From Weizmannia acidilactici (GTDB taxonomy: Bacteria; Bacillota; Bacilli; Bacillales; Bacillaceae_C): DNA of 64,000 bases. Shown here piece by piece: positions 42,863 through 51,575 of the stretch. The translations under genes were made by a program, and so were the position numbers. Below the pieces are notes generated by a model, which was not told where the DNA came from, ran no database searches, and saw only the letters and a list, made by a program, of their open reading frames with translations. The stretch is from the NCBI RefSeq assembly GCF_008974225.1, contig NZ_BKZR01000006.1:1-64000 (forward strand). The letters run 5' to 3'. Within the stretch, counting starts at the first letter, position 1. The number at the start of each line of letters is the position of its first letter.

Positions 42863-43876
42863 TTACAAATATTCAATGGCACAAGCATGCGCAATGCACG
42901 GGATTGTCTCCCCCTGCTGGAAAGACAGCGGCGATAAAAGCGCACCGGTTGCCACAAGCAAAATCCTTTTATAGCGACCTTTTTTCATTTCATTTAGCAG
43001 ATGGCCGTATAATACGACAGCCGAACATCCCGGCCCGCTCGCCCCCGCTTGGACGGGCTGGCTTTCATCATAAATGAGCAGGCCGCAATCCTGAAACTGT
43101 TCTTCGGTAACGGCTAGCTGTTTATTTCTAAACAGATCAAGTGCGATGGAACGGCCGATTTTCGCCAAATCCCCAGTGATAATCAGATCATAGTATGAAG
43201 GATCCCGGCCCATATCCTGCAGATGCCGTTCAATCGTGTCGACTGCGGCAGGCGCCATAGCACCGCCCATATTAAACGGATCGGAAATGCCCAAGTCAAG
43301 CACTTTGCCGATCGTGGCCGAAGTAATGCGCGGCACCGGCCCATTCTCTTCTGCCGGACCGATGACTGCAAATCCAGCGCCCGTTACGGTCCATTGTGCG
43401 GACGGAGGTTTCTGCCCGCCGTATTCGGTCGGGTAGCGGAACTGCTTTTCGGCCGATGCATTGTGGCTGGAGGCACCAACCACTACTTTTTGTGCGCCGC
43501 CGTGGTTGATAATAAAGGCAGCAAGCGCCAGACTTTCCATCGAAGTGGCACACGCACTGAACAAGCCGAAATACGGGATTGCGTTCGTCCTTGCCGCAAA
43601 GCTTGTCGGCGTGATTTGGTTAATTAGATCGCCCGCCAGGAAAAACTGGATGTCGGTTTCCTGGAGATTTTGTTTTTTCAACGCGATTTGGACAGCTTCT
43701 TCGATTAATTTCTGCTGTGCTTTTTCATAAGTATCCTGGCCAAGCCACAAATCTTCAAAAAACCTGTCGAAATCATCCACAAGCCTTCCATTTTTCTCGA
43801 ACGGTCCTCCGACAACGCCGGTCGATAAAATTGCAGGTTGATTGTCAAACACCCATGTTTGCGATTTTCCAGGCAT
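42863..43876 (-). CDS. spoVAD: Stage V sporulation protein AD
   Basis: 337 residues with a thiolase/KAS-like fold (SACATSMESLALAAFIINHG), the dipicolinate-binding soluble subunit on the outer face of the inner spore membrane. The ATG overlaps the spoVAC stop (TGATG), so translation is coupled; a longer in-frame start at 43891 is not needed. Confidence 0.93.
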   Translation of the reverse strand: MPGKSQTWVFDNQPAILSTGVVGGPFEKNGRLVDDFDRFFEDLWLGQDTYEKAQQKLIEEAVQIALKKQNLQETDIQFFLAGDLINQITPTSFAARTNAIPYFGLFSACATSMESLALAAFIINHGGAQKVVVGASSHNASAEKQFRYPTEYGGQKPPSAQWTVTGAGFAVIGPAEENGPVPRITSATIGKVLDLGISDPFNMGGAMAPAAVDTIERHLQDMGRDPSYYDLIITGDLAKIGRSIALDLFRNKQLAVTEEQFQDCGLLIYDESQPVQAGASGPGCSAVVLYGHLLNEMKKGRYKRILLVATGALLSPLSFQQGETIPCIAHACAIEYL

Positions 43877-44352
43877 CAGAATCCCCCCCACATCATGATG
43901 ACGGTGCGAATGAGCACGACAACAAATGCGGAAAATACGCCAAACACAATTACCGTTCCGGCAAGTTTAAAAATGTTTCCGCCGACACCGAGCACATAGC
44001 CTTCCGTACGGTGTTCAATCGCGGCAGAAACAACGGAGTTCCCGAAACCGGTCACCGGCACCGCACTGCCTGCACCCGCGTACTGCCCGAGGCGGTCGTA
44101 AATGCCGAAGCCGGTCAACAGCATCGATAAAAAAACCATTGTCGCTGTTGTCGGGTTTCCGGCTGTTTTTTCCGTAAAATTAAACATATAAATATAGAAA
44201 TAAGTAAATGCCTGTCCGACAAGGCAAATACAGCCGCCCACCCAGAAAGCGCGAATGCAGTTTTTCAAGACTGGCCTTTTCAGCTCATGCTTTTTTTCCA
44301 GCTGGCCGTATGCAATTTGTTCCGGTGTTTTGTTTTTATTTTTGTTTGCCAT
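43876..44352 (-). CDS. spoVAC: Stage V sporulation protein AC
   Basis: 158 residues, four membrane helices; FWVGGCICLVGQAFTYFYI and GSAVPVTGFGNSVVSAAIEH are typical. SpoVAC acts as the mechanosensitive pore of the SpoVA complex. First spoVA gene here; 16 bp after the lipoprotein gene, which is probably in the same operon. Confidence 0.93.
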   Translation of the reverse strand: MANKNKNKTPEQIAYGQLEKKHELKRPVLKNCIRAFWVGGCICLVGQAFTYFYIYMFNFTEKTAGNPTTATMVFLSMLLTGFGIYDRLGQYAGAGSAVPVTGFGNSVVSAAIEHRTEGYVLGVGGNIFKLAGTVIVFGVFSAFVVVLIRTVIMMWGGF

Positions 44353-44368
44353 TGCCTCAGCCCTCTTC

Positions 44369-44839
44369 TTATGTTAATTCCTGCTTCAGTTTGATAATTT
44401 CTTTGAAACGTTTTTTTGCCTGTTCGGTTGTTATTTTGTGCTTGTCCATATCTTCCTGTAGGCGGACGGTTTCCAGGAAAATTTTATAGTCGCTGGAAAC
44501 GATGAAAGACCGCCTCGGATAACGTTTTTTCAAAAATGCGGTTAATTGTTTCTCGATTTTTTTCATTTTGAAGCGGTGTAGATGCCTGACTTTGTAAGCA
44601 ATTAACGTTTGTTTCGGTCCTTCAATGATGGCCACATCGTAAATGCTGTCAAAACCAAGGACATCTTTTCTCAATTGCCCTGAAATCGATTCGGATTCAG
44701 GGTGGCTGCTCAACCGGATCGGCGCCGGTTGCGTTTTTTTGACGAGTGCAAACTTGCTGTCCCGGTGTTCCGGCCCGTTAAAGTTGCAGCCGGAAACAAG
44801 AAATGTAAAAGCCAGCACCATTAAAAATATTTTTTCCAT
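44369..44839 (-). CDS. YhcN/YlaJ-type sporulation lipoprotein
   Basis: 156 residues. Signal peptide with lipobox FTFLVSGC (Cys about 18), then a hydrophilic domain with DSIYDVAIIEGPKQTLIAYK and a basic end. GAGGG is 6 bases before ATG 44839 and touches the upstream ATG 44845, so the former is preferred. Such lipoproteins sit on the inner spore membrane. Being first in a spoVAC-AD-AE operon resembles accessory (second-type) spoVA operons. Confidence 0.75.
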   Translation of the reverse strand: MEKIFLMVLAFTFLVSGCNFNGPEHRDSKFALVKKTQPAPIRLSSHPESESISGQLRKDVLGFDSIYDVAIIEGPKQTLIAYKVRHLHRFKMKKIEKQLTAFLKKRYPRRSFIVSSDYKIFLETVRLQEDMDKHKITTEQAKKRFKEIIKLKQELT

Positions 44840-45023
44840 ACTCATCCCTCTGCGATCTCAACTTTTACCTTCATATTTTTTTCCACAGTTCGGATTTTAT
44901 AAATAGAAAATCTTGCCGAACGTTTCCAGTATGATCCCGCGCAGGAGTTGCAAATCCCATGTTGACAGCAATAGCCAGGCCATTTTAAAAAGCGGAAGGT
45001 ACAAGTTGCCTTCCGCTTTCTGT
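44840..45023. other. Intergenic with hairpin
   Basis: GCGGAAGG/CCTTCCGC hairpin around 44991-45018, a probable terminator for the small gene upstream on the minus strand. A 28-residue frame (MAWLLLSTWDLQ...) lacks a ribosome site and is not called. Confidence 0.45.
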
Positions 45024-45128
45024 TCACCGCGTTTTTTTGGCGCCGCAGCCACATCCGCTTTTTTTTATTTTTTTGCCTTTCATTTTATTTGCGGGTTGGA
45101 CGGATGAGGGGAGTACCGGTATTTTCAT
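45024..45128 (-). CDS. 34-residue Cys-containing basic peptide
   Basis: Product MKIPVLPSSVQPANKMKGKK, ending SGCGCGAKKTR: Lys-rich with a GCGCG motif. The ribosome site (CAGG) is weak. Located between yjcA and the spoVA operon and in the same direction. A small coat or metal-binding peptide is possible but not shown. Confidence 0.4.
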   Translation of the reverse strand: MKIPVLPSSVQPANKMKGKKIKKSGCGCGAKKTR

Positions 45129-45218
45129 GAGCGGCCTGCTGTTCATGTATTTACCACCCTTTCCTGCAGGATTGCACTTTCTTTTTTATCCTATGCCGCT
45201 AAGTGAAAGTTGTTTATT

Positions 45219-45578
45219 TCATTCGTCCATGATGCGAGCTAGCACTGACTCGATCAATCCGGCAAGGCCGGCAATCGCCAGGACCGTAATCAAGGGCTCC
45301 CCCACCTGCGGGAAAAACAGCCAGAGCACATAAATCAGGACAGCACACCATATCCCCGTGCACCAATAACAGCTTAAAAGCTCCCCGATCCACCGCCTCA
45401 AACCTTTTCCTTTTAAAATAATATAAGTTGCCTTGGAGCCGTCCGGTTCGGTTTCTTCCACTTCCTCATGAAAAGGCTTCCGCAAAAACGCCGTTATTTT
45501 ATCATAAACGATTAGTCTTGCCAGCCTGAAACTGGCAAACGCCATCAGCATAAAAACGCACCAATCCGACATATACAT
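45219..45578 (-). CDS. yjcA: YjcA-like sporulation membrane protein (DUF1360)
   Basis: 119 residues; FRLARLIVYDKITAFLRKPF near the start, then SCYWCTGIWCAVLIYVLWLF. Two to three membrane helices with a CxWC motif, as in the DUF1360 family. AAAGGGGGG supports ATG 45578 (MYMSDWCVFM). Mother-cell sporulation function presumed from synteny. Confidence 0.8.
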   Translation of the reverse strand: MYMSDWCVFMLMAFASFRLARLIVYDKITAFLRKPFHEEVEETEPDGSKATYIILKGKGLRRWIGELLSCYWCTGIWCAVLIYVLWLFFPQVGEPLITVLAIAGLAGLIESVLARIMDE

Positions 45579-45651
45579 GCACATCCCCCCTTTGTATGTA
45601 TTGCTGCCTCCGGGGGACAAGCGGTTCTCCCCCCGCCCTGCGTTCCATTGC

Positions 45652-46329
45652 CTAAAAACCCTTTAACGGCGCGGCCTGTGTACTTTGCCTATTTTTGCAA
45701 AAGCGCGAGAACATTTTCATTCGGATCGGTACAATCTCTTCCGAATTGATTTCAGCTGTCCCGAGCTGATCGGCATAACTGACCAGTACTTTACCGTTCG
45801 TTACTTTATTCACCATGCCAACCACAGCACCTTCTGAAGTCGAAATTTCAACAATAATGTTCGGAATGTAAAACGGTTTAATTGTTAAATAATCGAGCTT
45901 TCCTTCAATCGACATGTCTTTAAAAGCTTTCCGGTTATAAGCCGGTTTCTCTTTTTCCGACTGCGTTGCCGTTTCCAGTTCTGTTTCTTCCATTTCTGCC
46001 ACAGGGACGATATCCTGAGCCGCAGCCTAATCCCCGGTTTCCTCCGCAATGCCATGGGACACATGTTCTTCAGTAATGGTGTCCGGACTGCCGCTTTCAA
46101 CTGCATCTATGGCATGTACGGCTTCTTCCTGCCGGTTTTCCGTTCCGGCTGCATGCTGATGGGCTTGCTCCAATACTTCTTCCGGATTTTCCGCTTTCCG
46201 TTCCGGCAGGGCTTCCCGCGTTTTAATAATAAACGTTTTCTGCATATTGACAAGAACCGGTTCGCTTGTCGGCTGGGCAATATACAAAAGCGGCTTGTTT
46301 TTTTCAAATTGGCTCTGCTTGCTGATCAA
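45652..46329 (-). pseudogene. cotO: Spore coat protein CotO, interrupted by an in-frame TAG
   Basis: The N-terminal part (KNKPLLYIAQP) and the C-terminal part (FKDMSIEGKLDYLTIKPFYI, then the small beta domain to GTAEINSEEIVPIR) lie in one frame, split only by TAG at 46027-46029 within the acidic, low-complexity middle. CotO is a morphogenetic coat protein controlled by CotE. TTG 46329 with GGAGG is the likely start. A single nonsense change in a linker; the two halves might still be made if translation restarts at the ATG 27 bp downstream. Confidence 0.75.
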
Positions 46330-46344
46330 AGCTTTATCCTCCAA

Positions 46345-46864
46345 TCCCCGTAAATTGAATACGTATTATTTATATGCATTGGAATTGATAAAGGTGCCCA
46401 GACGCAAAGAGCCGGCCACGCACGATTCGTTTCCGCGTTTTTCTCCCATTATTTGTATCAATTCTACAAGATGGAGAATGGTAATTACTCAAATTGATGA
46501 GAGGTTGACCGTCTACTCTGACTTGCATTTCATCTGCCATCATCAAGCAACACAATAACCAGACATTTAATATTGGGGCTTGCAGCAGATTTCAACGGAT
46601 AGATGAAAAACGTGATCTTATCGATTTAACCAGGCAGGAGATCATTTCGCCGACTGCCTCTCCAAAGTCCATTTTTACATGCAGCATGAAAAAGAAAGGC
46701 AGAGCACGGCACAAAGGCTGTACGTAAAAGTAAATGCCCGCCATACTTTTTATGCAGCATATGATTGATATCATGCAAAAAGCCTGACATTTTCCCAAGA
46801 AAATGCCAGGCTTTTTTATGGATTGAGGATTTTACTTGTGACTCTGACGAAATGGGAGAATTTA
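46345..46864. other. Intergenic, no gene recognised
   Basis: No coding frame with a ribosome site. The only clear structure is the fabI terminator at 46777-46817. Some lost gene between cotO and fabI is possible (B. subtilis has thi genes there). Confidence 0.5.
46777..46817 (-). terminator. Terminator of fabI
   Basis: 18-bp nearly perfect stem AAAAAGCCTGGCATTTTC/GAAAATGTCAGGCTTTTT, minus-strand sense, with T-run. Confidence 0.85.
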
Positions 46865-47644
46865 CTATCCCATAATATGATAGCCCGCATCGACATGGAT
46901 ATTTTCGCCTGTGATGGCGCGCGACAAATCGCTGAACAAAAAGAGCGCGGTATCGCCGACTTCTCGCGTATCCACACCGCGGTGGAGCGGGGCCCTTTCC
47001 TCCATCACTTTTAAAATGCTGTTAAAATCGCCCACGCCTTTTGCAGACAAAGTGCGGATCGGCCCTGCTGAAATCGAGTTGACGCGGATATTCAGTTTCC
47101 CGAGGTCATAGGCCAAATATCTCACACTTGCTTCCAAGGAAGCTTTGGCAACCCCCATGATATTGTAATTTTCCATGACGCGTTCACCGCCAAGATAAGT
47201 CAGGGTGACAATGCTGCCGCCATTCGGCATCAATTCCAGATCCTTCACGGCTTTGGCAACAGCCGAAAGCGAATACGAACTAATGTTGTGGGCAAGCAGA
47301 AAGCCTTCGCGCGTCACGTTCGTGTAATCGCCCCTCAATTCTTCTTTTCGGGCAAAAGCGATGCAGTGGGCAATCCCGTCAATCGTCCCTACTTCATTTT
47401 TGATCGTTTGGAAACAAGTCTGGATCTGCTCGTCGCTTTCCACATCGCATTGCAGGATGAGATAGTCTTTCCGGTTCAAAGTTTCGGCAAGTTCAAGGAC
47501 GCTTTTTTCATTCCGTTCAAGCGCATATGTAAAAATAATCCTTGCACCCGCCGCATCGAGTGCCTGGGCAATCCCCCAGGCAATGCTGCGCTTATTCGCA
47601 ACGCCCATGACAACAAAAGTTTTGTCTTCTAAAGATAAATGCAT
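46865..47644 (-). CDS. fabI: Enoyl-[acyl-carrier-protein] reductase, FabI type
   Basis: 259 residues. NADH-dependent last step of fatty-acid elongation. Seen: VVMGVANKRSIAWGIAQAL (FabI-specific cofactor motif), the Tyr...Lys pair in YNIMGVAKASLEASVRYLA and SAGPIRTLSAKGVGDF. AAAAAGGAG fixes the start at ATG 47644. The FapR-like operator lies about 40 bp upstream. Target of triclosan-type inhibitors in other species. Confidence 0.96.
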   Translation of the reverse strand: MHLSLEDKTFVVMGVANKRSIAWGIAQALDAAGARIIFTYALERNEKSVLELAETLNRKDYLILQCDVESDEQIQTCFQTIKNEVGTIDGIAHCIAFARKEELRGDYTNVTREGFLLAHNISSYSLSAVAKAVKDLELMPNGGSIVTLTYLGGERVMENYNIMGVAKASLEASVRYLAYDLGKLNIRVNSISAGPIRTLSAKGVGDFNSILKVMEERAPLHRGVDTREVGDTALFLFSDLSRAITGENIHVDAGYHIMG

Positions 47645-47680
47645 ATTTTTAACTCCTTTTTCCACGTTTTATACATGTTA

Positions 47681-47697
47681 TTAGCACCTAGTACCAA
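47681..47697. promoter_or_regulatory. FapR-like operator upstream of fabI
   Basis: TTAGCACCTAGTACCAA closely follows the FapR palindrome (TTAGTACCTGGTACTAA type), with 2-3 differences. FapR releases this DNA when malonyl-CoA is high, coupling fabI to lipid precursor supply. Confidence 0.75.
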
Positions 47698-47806
47698 TTC
47701 TACATGAACTTTCCGGTTTTGAAAAGCACAGCTGCGTTTTCTTTGTATATGTTTTCCGGGTAAAAGTAAAATAATATAGTGTGTTGTTAAATAAGGAGAG
47801 AGTTTT

Positions 47807-48544
47807 ATGAAGATTGATATTATCGGTGATATTCACGGATGCATGCCGGAGTTTAAGGAACTGACGGAAAAATTAGGGTACAGCTGGAAAAACGGCATTC
47901 CTGTCCATCCAGATGGGCGGATCGTCGGGTTTGTCGGTGATTTAACCGACCGCGGCCCGGCATCTTTGAAAGTGGCTGACACTGTATGGCGGCTGTGGAA
48001 AAAAAGGCTCGGCATTTACGTTCCCGGCAACCACTGCAATAAGCTTTACCGTTATTTTTTGGGCAGAAATGTCCAGCAGACGCACGGGCTTGAAACGACC
48101 GTCGCAGAGTATAACGCGCTCCCGGCCAAAGAACAGGCGCGGCACCGGAGGCAATTTATAGACCTATATGAAAAGTCCCCGCTTTACCGGGTTTTGGACG
48201 ACAAAAACTTGATTATCGCCCATGCCGGCATCCGGCGCCGGGACATCGGCCGCATGAACAAAGCGGTTCAAACTTTTGTCCTTTACGGCGACATTACCGG
48301 GGAAAAACATCCGGACGGGACACCGGTGCGCCGTGACTGGGCAAAAGAAGACAGGGGGAAAAGCTGGATTGTGTACGGCCACACACCTGTAAAAGAACCG
48401 CGGTTTATCGGCCATACCGTCAATATTGACACCGGCTGTGTATTCGGCGGAAAACTGACAGCACTGCGGTACCCTGAAATGGAAACGGTATCCGTCCCCT
48501 CCTCCATGCCGTATGTGGAAGAAAAATTCAGGGCGTATGATTAA
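47807..48544 (+). CDS. prpE: Bis(5'-nucleosyl)-tetraphosphatase PrpE
   Basis: 245 residues, calcineurin-like metallophosphoesterase: GDIHGCMPEF, GDLTDRGPAS, GNHCNKLYRYF, then AHAGIRRRD and YGHTPVKEPRF. Splits dinucleoside polyphosphates such as Ap4A; in B. subtilis it also affects spore germination. GGAGAGAG precedes ATG. Convergent with the pseudouridine synthase gene. Confidence 0.9.
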   Translation: MKIDIIGDIHGCMPEFKELTEKLGYSWKNGIPVHPDGRIVGFVGDLTDRGPASLKVADTVWRLWKKRLGIYVPGNHCNKLYRYFLGRNVQQTHGLETTVAEYNALPAKEQARHRRQFIDLYEKSPLYRVLDDKNLIIAHAGIRRRDIGRMNKAVQTFVLYGDITGEKHPDGTPVRRDWAKEDRGKSWIVYGHTPVKEPRFIGHTVNIDTGCVFGGKLTALRYPEMETVSVPSSMPYVEEKFRAYD

Positions 48545-48624
48545 CCGGGCATGATTTTGAAAAACATGAAACGGCCGGGAATACATCCGGACCATCGGGA
48601 ATCTACCATTCTTTTCTTCCAGGT

Positions 48625-49503
48625 TTATAATATACCTAAAAATGGCGGCTCCAAATGAAAACTCATTTCCCGCCCTGAAACCGGGTGCTCGAACCGGAGC
48701 GCGCTGCAGTGAAGCGCCTGCCGGGGATATAGAGCTGTACTGCCGCCATACAGCTCATCACCCACAAGCGGATGGCCGATATAGGATAAATGCACGCGGA
48801 TTTGATGCGTCCGTCCGGTGTCAAGCCTTAGCTTCACATGTGCAAACGCCGGATACTGGCGGACTACCTCGAAATGGGTCCGGGCAAATTGGCCGTCCTC
48901 CCTCACTTCGCGTTCAATGATGCTTGTATCTTTCCTGCCGATCGGCGCTTCAACGGTGCCGCTTTTTTCCGTAAAAATGCCTTCCGCCAGTGCTTCGTAT
49001 GTGCGGCGGATACGGCGGTTCTGTTGCATCAGGCTGAACAAATAATGCACATAGCGGTTTTTTGCAATGAGCACAAGCCCGGACGTATTCCGGTCCAGCC
49101 GCGTTACAATGTGGATGGCGGATTCGATCCCGTTTTCCCGGTAATACCCCATCACGGCATTCGCAAGGCTTCCGGACGGATGCTCACGCGACGGGATTGT
49201 ATTCATGGATGCCGGTTTGTTGGCGACAAGCACACTCTCATCTTCGTACACGCGCTCAAATGGGATGTTTTCCGGCTGGAGCGAACGGCTCGGGGTTTCT
49301 TTCGGAAAAATAACAGACACCTCATCGCCTGTCCGCAGCACGTAACGGACCGTTTTTTCCCGTCCGTTCACCAAAATCGTGCCGCCGCGGAATTTTATAT
49401 CCGCAAGCGCCCTCTTTGAGATATGGTGCATTTTCAAAAACTGTTTTAATTCCTGGCACGCCTCATGTTCTGCAATTTGCCACGTCAAACTCAATCGGGA
49501 CAT
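48625..49503 (-). CDS. yjbO: RluA-family pseudouridine synthase (YjbO-like)
   Basis: 292 residues. An S4-like N-terminal part (HHISKRALADIKFRGGTILV) and the catalytic domain with VTRLDRNTSGLVLIAKN (catalytic Asp) and LRLDTGRTHQIRVHLSYIGH. Modifies rRNA or tRNA uridines; the target is not readable. GGTG lies 5 bases before ATG 49503, and nadF ends 9 bp upstream, so the two are cotranscribed. Confidence 0.92.
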   Translation of the reverse strand: MSRLSLTWQIAEHEACQELKQFLKMHHISKRALADIKFRGGTILVNGREKTVRYVLRTGDEVSVIFPKETPSRSLQPENIPFERVYEDESVLVANKPASMNTIPSREHPSGSLANAVMGYYRENGIESAIHIVTRLDRNTSGLVLIAKNRYVHYLFSLMQQNRRIRRTYEALAEGIFTEKSGTVEAPIGRKDTSIIEREVREDGQFARTHFEVVRQYPAFAHVKLRLDTGRTHQIRVHLSYIGHPLVGDELYGGSTALYPRQALHCSALRFEHPVSGREMSFHLEPPFLGIL

Positions 49504-49511
49504 CTTTTCAC

Positions 49512-50306
49512 CTAATCTGATATAAAAGAATCGTGCACCCTTTTCCAAAAAGGAAGCGGCCTAAAGCGGGCAAAGCGGATTTTTTCCTTTGCCACACGGT
49601 ATTGGATTGCCCGCACTTCTTTATGGAGCAGCGTCAAATGGTCGATCGTCACAAGAAAATCTTTCTGCCGAACCGGTTTTAACACACATGTATGATGGGC
49701 CGGCAAAATGAGCGGGGAACCGATCGTCCGGAACACTTTATTGTTGATTGAAGCCATTTCCGTTAATTGGATGGACTGCAGAGACGGATGGACAATTGCT
49801 CCGCCAAGCGCCTTGTTGTAAGCTGTACTCCCGGACGGCGTGGCGAGGCACAGGCCGTCGCCGCGGAAACGTTCAAAATGCTGCCCGTTGATTTCAACGT
49901 CAATCACAAAAGTACCGTCCACGCATTTCACCGTCGATTCGTTTAAAGCGAGATACCTCGTCTCCAGACCGCCGTGCTCATATGAGATTTTTGCTTCAAG
50001 AAGGGGGTATTCAACCGTGTTATACGTTTTATGCGCGATCGCGTCCACCAGCTCCTCAATTTCATCCGGCACCCAGTCGGCATAAAAGCCGAGGTGGCCG
50101 GTGTGCACCCCGACAAAAGCGGTCCGGTCGAGCCGCGAACTGTACCTGTGAAAAGCATACAAAAGCGTACCGTCCCCGCCGACCGAAACGACGATATCCG
50201 GCTGTGCCTCATTATACACAAGCCCGGAATCCTGCAAGTATGTTCGAATTTGTTGCATCCAAATATTGGATTCCGTATCCCCTTTTGAAGTGATTGCAAA
50301 TTTCAT
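49512..50306 (-). CDS. nadF: NAD kinase
   Basis: 264 residues. Phosphorylates NAD to NADP. Seen: VVSVGGDGTLLYAFH (GGDGT), ALNESTVKCVDGTFVIDV, LATPSGSTAYNKALGG. The start MKFAITSKGD at 50306 matches family N-termini; an in-frame TTG at 50333 seems unnecessary. Operon with yjbM upstream and yjbO downstream. Confidence 0.93.
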   Translation of the reverse strand: MKFAITSKGDTESNIWMQQIRTYLQDSGLVYNEAQPDIVVSVGGDGTLLYAFHRYSSRLDRTAFVGVHTGHLGFYADWVPDEIEELVDAIAHKTYNTVEYPLLEAKISYEHGGLETRYLALNESTVKCVDGTFVIDVEINGQHFERFRGDGLCLATPSGSTAYNKALGGAIVHPSLQSIQLTEMASINNKVFRTIGSPLILPAHHTCVLKPVRQKDFLVTIDHLTLLHKEVRAIQYRVAKEKIRFARFRPLPFWKRVHDSFISD

Positions 50307-50359
50307 TTCGTTCAACTTCCCCCCATCCTCCAAGTTACTTCTGCAACAGTATAGCAGTT

Positions 50360-51004
50360 TTATTGCGACTTTTGGTCAGCTTGTTCTTTGTTTTTCGTAA
50401 AATACATTTGCGCTTCCTGGATTTCTTCTCGAATTTCCGACATTTCTTCATCAAGGCGGAAAGCGGCTTCGGCGGCCCGTTTCAGCCGCATGTTGATCTC
50501 TTCCGGAAACCTGCCCTTATATTTGTAATTTAAAGAATGCTCGATCGTTGCCCAAAAATTCATTGCCAATGTACGGATTTGGATTTCCGCCAGAATTTTC
50601 TTTTCCCCGCGGATCGTCTGCACCGGGTATTCTATGATGACATGGTACGAACGATAGCCGCTCGGTTTTTTATTGGAAATGTAGTCTTTTTCTTCGACGA
50701 TCCGGAAATCGTTCCGCCGCCGCAGCAGTCCGACGACAATTTTAATATCATCGACAAATTGGCACATCATCCTGAGCCCGGCAATATCCTGCATTTCTTC
50801 CTCAAGCCGGTCAAGCGGGATGCCTTTCATGGCCGCTTTTTCGATAATGCTTGCGACCGGCTTCACACGCCCTGTGACAAATTCGATTGGGGAATGGGTG
50901 TGCTCTTTTTCGAATTGGGCGCGCATGCCTTTTAACTTCACTTTCAATTCATCAACAGCCTGTTTATACGGGGTTAAAAATTCATCCCAGTCTGCCATTG
51001 CCAT
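50360..51004 (-). CDS. yjbM: Small alarmone synthetase (RelQ/YjbM-type GTP pyrophosphokinase)
   Basis: 214 residues. Makes (p)ppGpp from ATP and GDP/GTP; no hydrolase or regulatory domains. Seen: HSPIEFVTGRVKPVASIIEK, DIAGLRMMCQFVDDIKIV, KPSGYRSYHVIIEYPVQT and AEIQIRTLAMNFWATIEHSL. GAGGTGAAGGGG precedes ATG 51004 (a second ATG lies six bases on). Followed by NAD kinase, as in B. subtilis. Confidence 0.94.
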   Translation of the reverse strand: MAMADWDEFLTPYKQAVDELKVKLKGMRAQFEKEHTHSPIEFVTGRVKPVASIIEKAAMKGIPLDRLEEEMQDIAGLRMMCQFVDDIKIVVGLLRRRNDFRIVEEKDYISNKKPSGYRSYHVIIEYPVQTIRGEKKILAEIQIRTLAMNFWATIEHSLNYKYKGRFPEEINMRLKRAAEAAFRLDEEMSEIREEIQEAQMYFTKNKEQADQKSQ

Positions 51005-51026
51005 ATCCCCTTCACCTCTTTGGATC

Positions 51027-51413
51027 TCATTCCACGCTGAAAATGGCCTCCACATTTTCCAGCATCTTATTGCCGTAATTGCTATTGCCCCGGATGTTTT
51101 CCAGCAAATACCGGAATTCATCTTCCAGCTGTACAAGTTCCAATTTTGCATCTTTTGAAACAGCAACAACCCTTTTATGTTCTAATACAGCTGACCGGAG
51201 CCCATGCCAAACAGGAACGGGCAAAAATAAATATGTATAATCATCTTCTCCATCAACTTCAGCCAAATAGATGAATGCACAGGCATCCGAGTCGACAATC
51301 ATCTGCCCGCATGGCCTAAGATGCTCCAGTGAAACGGACGGATCACTGCAATGCAGCACAAGTGTATCCCCTTCCCATTCAGGTCGTCCTAGTTCAATGA
51401 TTTTGCGCAACAC
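51027..51413 (-). CDS. yjbL: YjbL-like protein (UPF0738 type)
   Basis: 128 residues. The core VSLEHLRPCGQMIVDSDACA and the end LLENIRGNSNYGNKMLENVE match the UPF0738/YjbL pattern; function unknown. AGGAGG suggests GTG 51413 or the following TTG 51410, not the upstream ATG at 51509. Divergent from the CYTH gene and ahead of yjbM. Confidence 0.75.
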   Translation of the reverse strand: MLRKIIELGRPEWEGDTLVLHCSDPSVSLEHLRPCGQMIVDSDACAFIYLAEVDGEDDYTYLFLPVPVWHGLRSAVLEHKRVVAVSKDAKLELVQLEDEFRYLLENIRGNSNYGNKMLENVEAIFSVE

Positions 51414-51575
51414 TCTCTCCTCCTGTACTTTACCCTCCTTAGGCTGCCGGAAAAACCGGGCAGCAGCCGGAATCAATATGCAGCCACCTTTTATTTTACC
51501 ATAACTCATCCGGGATAGACACTTTCACACCGATGATCCCTTTAGTATAATGAAGTTTGGACGGGAGGCCAGGAA

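Noticed and set aside
42300..44352. spoVA genes as a mobile spoVA2mob transposon
   Set aside because: No transposase, resolvase or inverted ends near the operon; flanking genes follow the normal yjc sporulation order.
44855..44985. Minus-strand frames upstream of the lipoprotein gene, including MAWLLLSTWDLQ
   Set aside because: No ribosome site, and the stretch overlaps a terminator-like hairpin region.
48838..49419. Long open frame antisense to the pseudouridine synthase gene
   Set aside because: Shadow of yjbO; no start signals and no recognisable protein.
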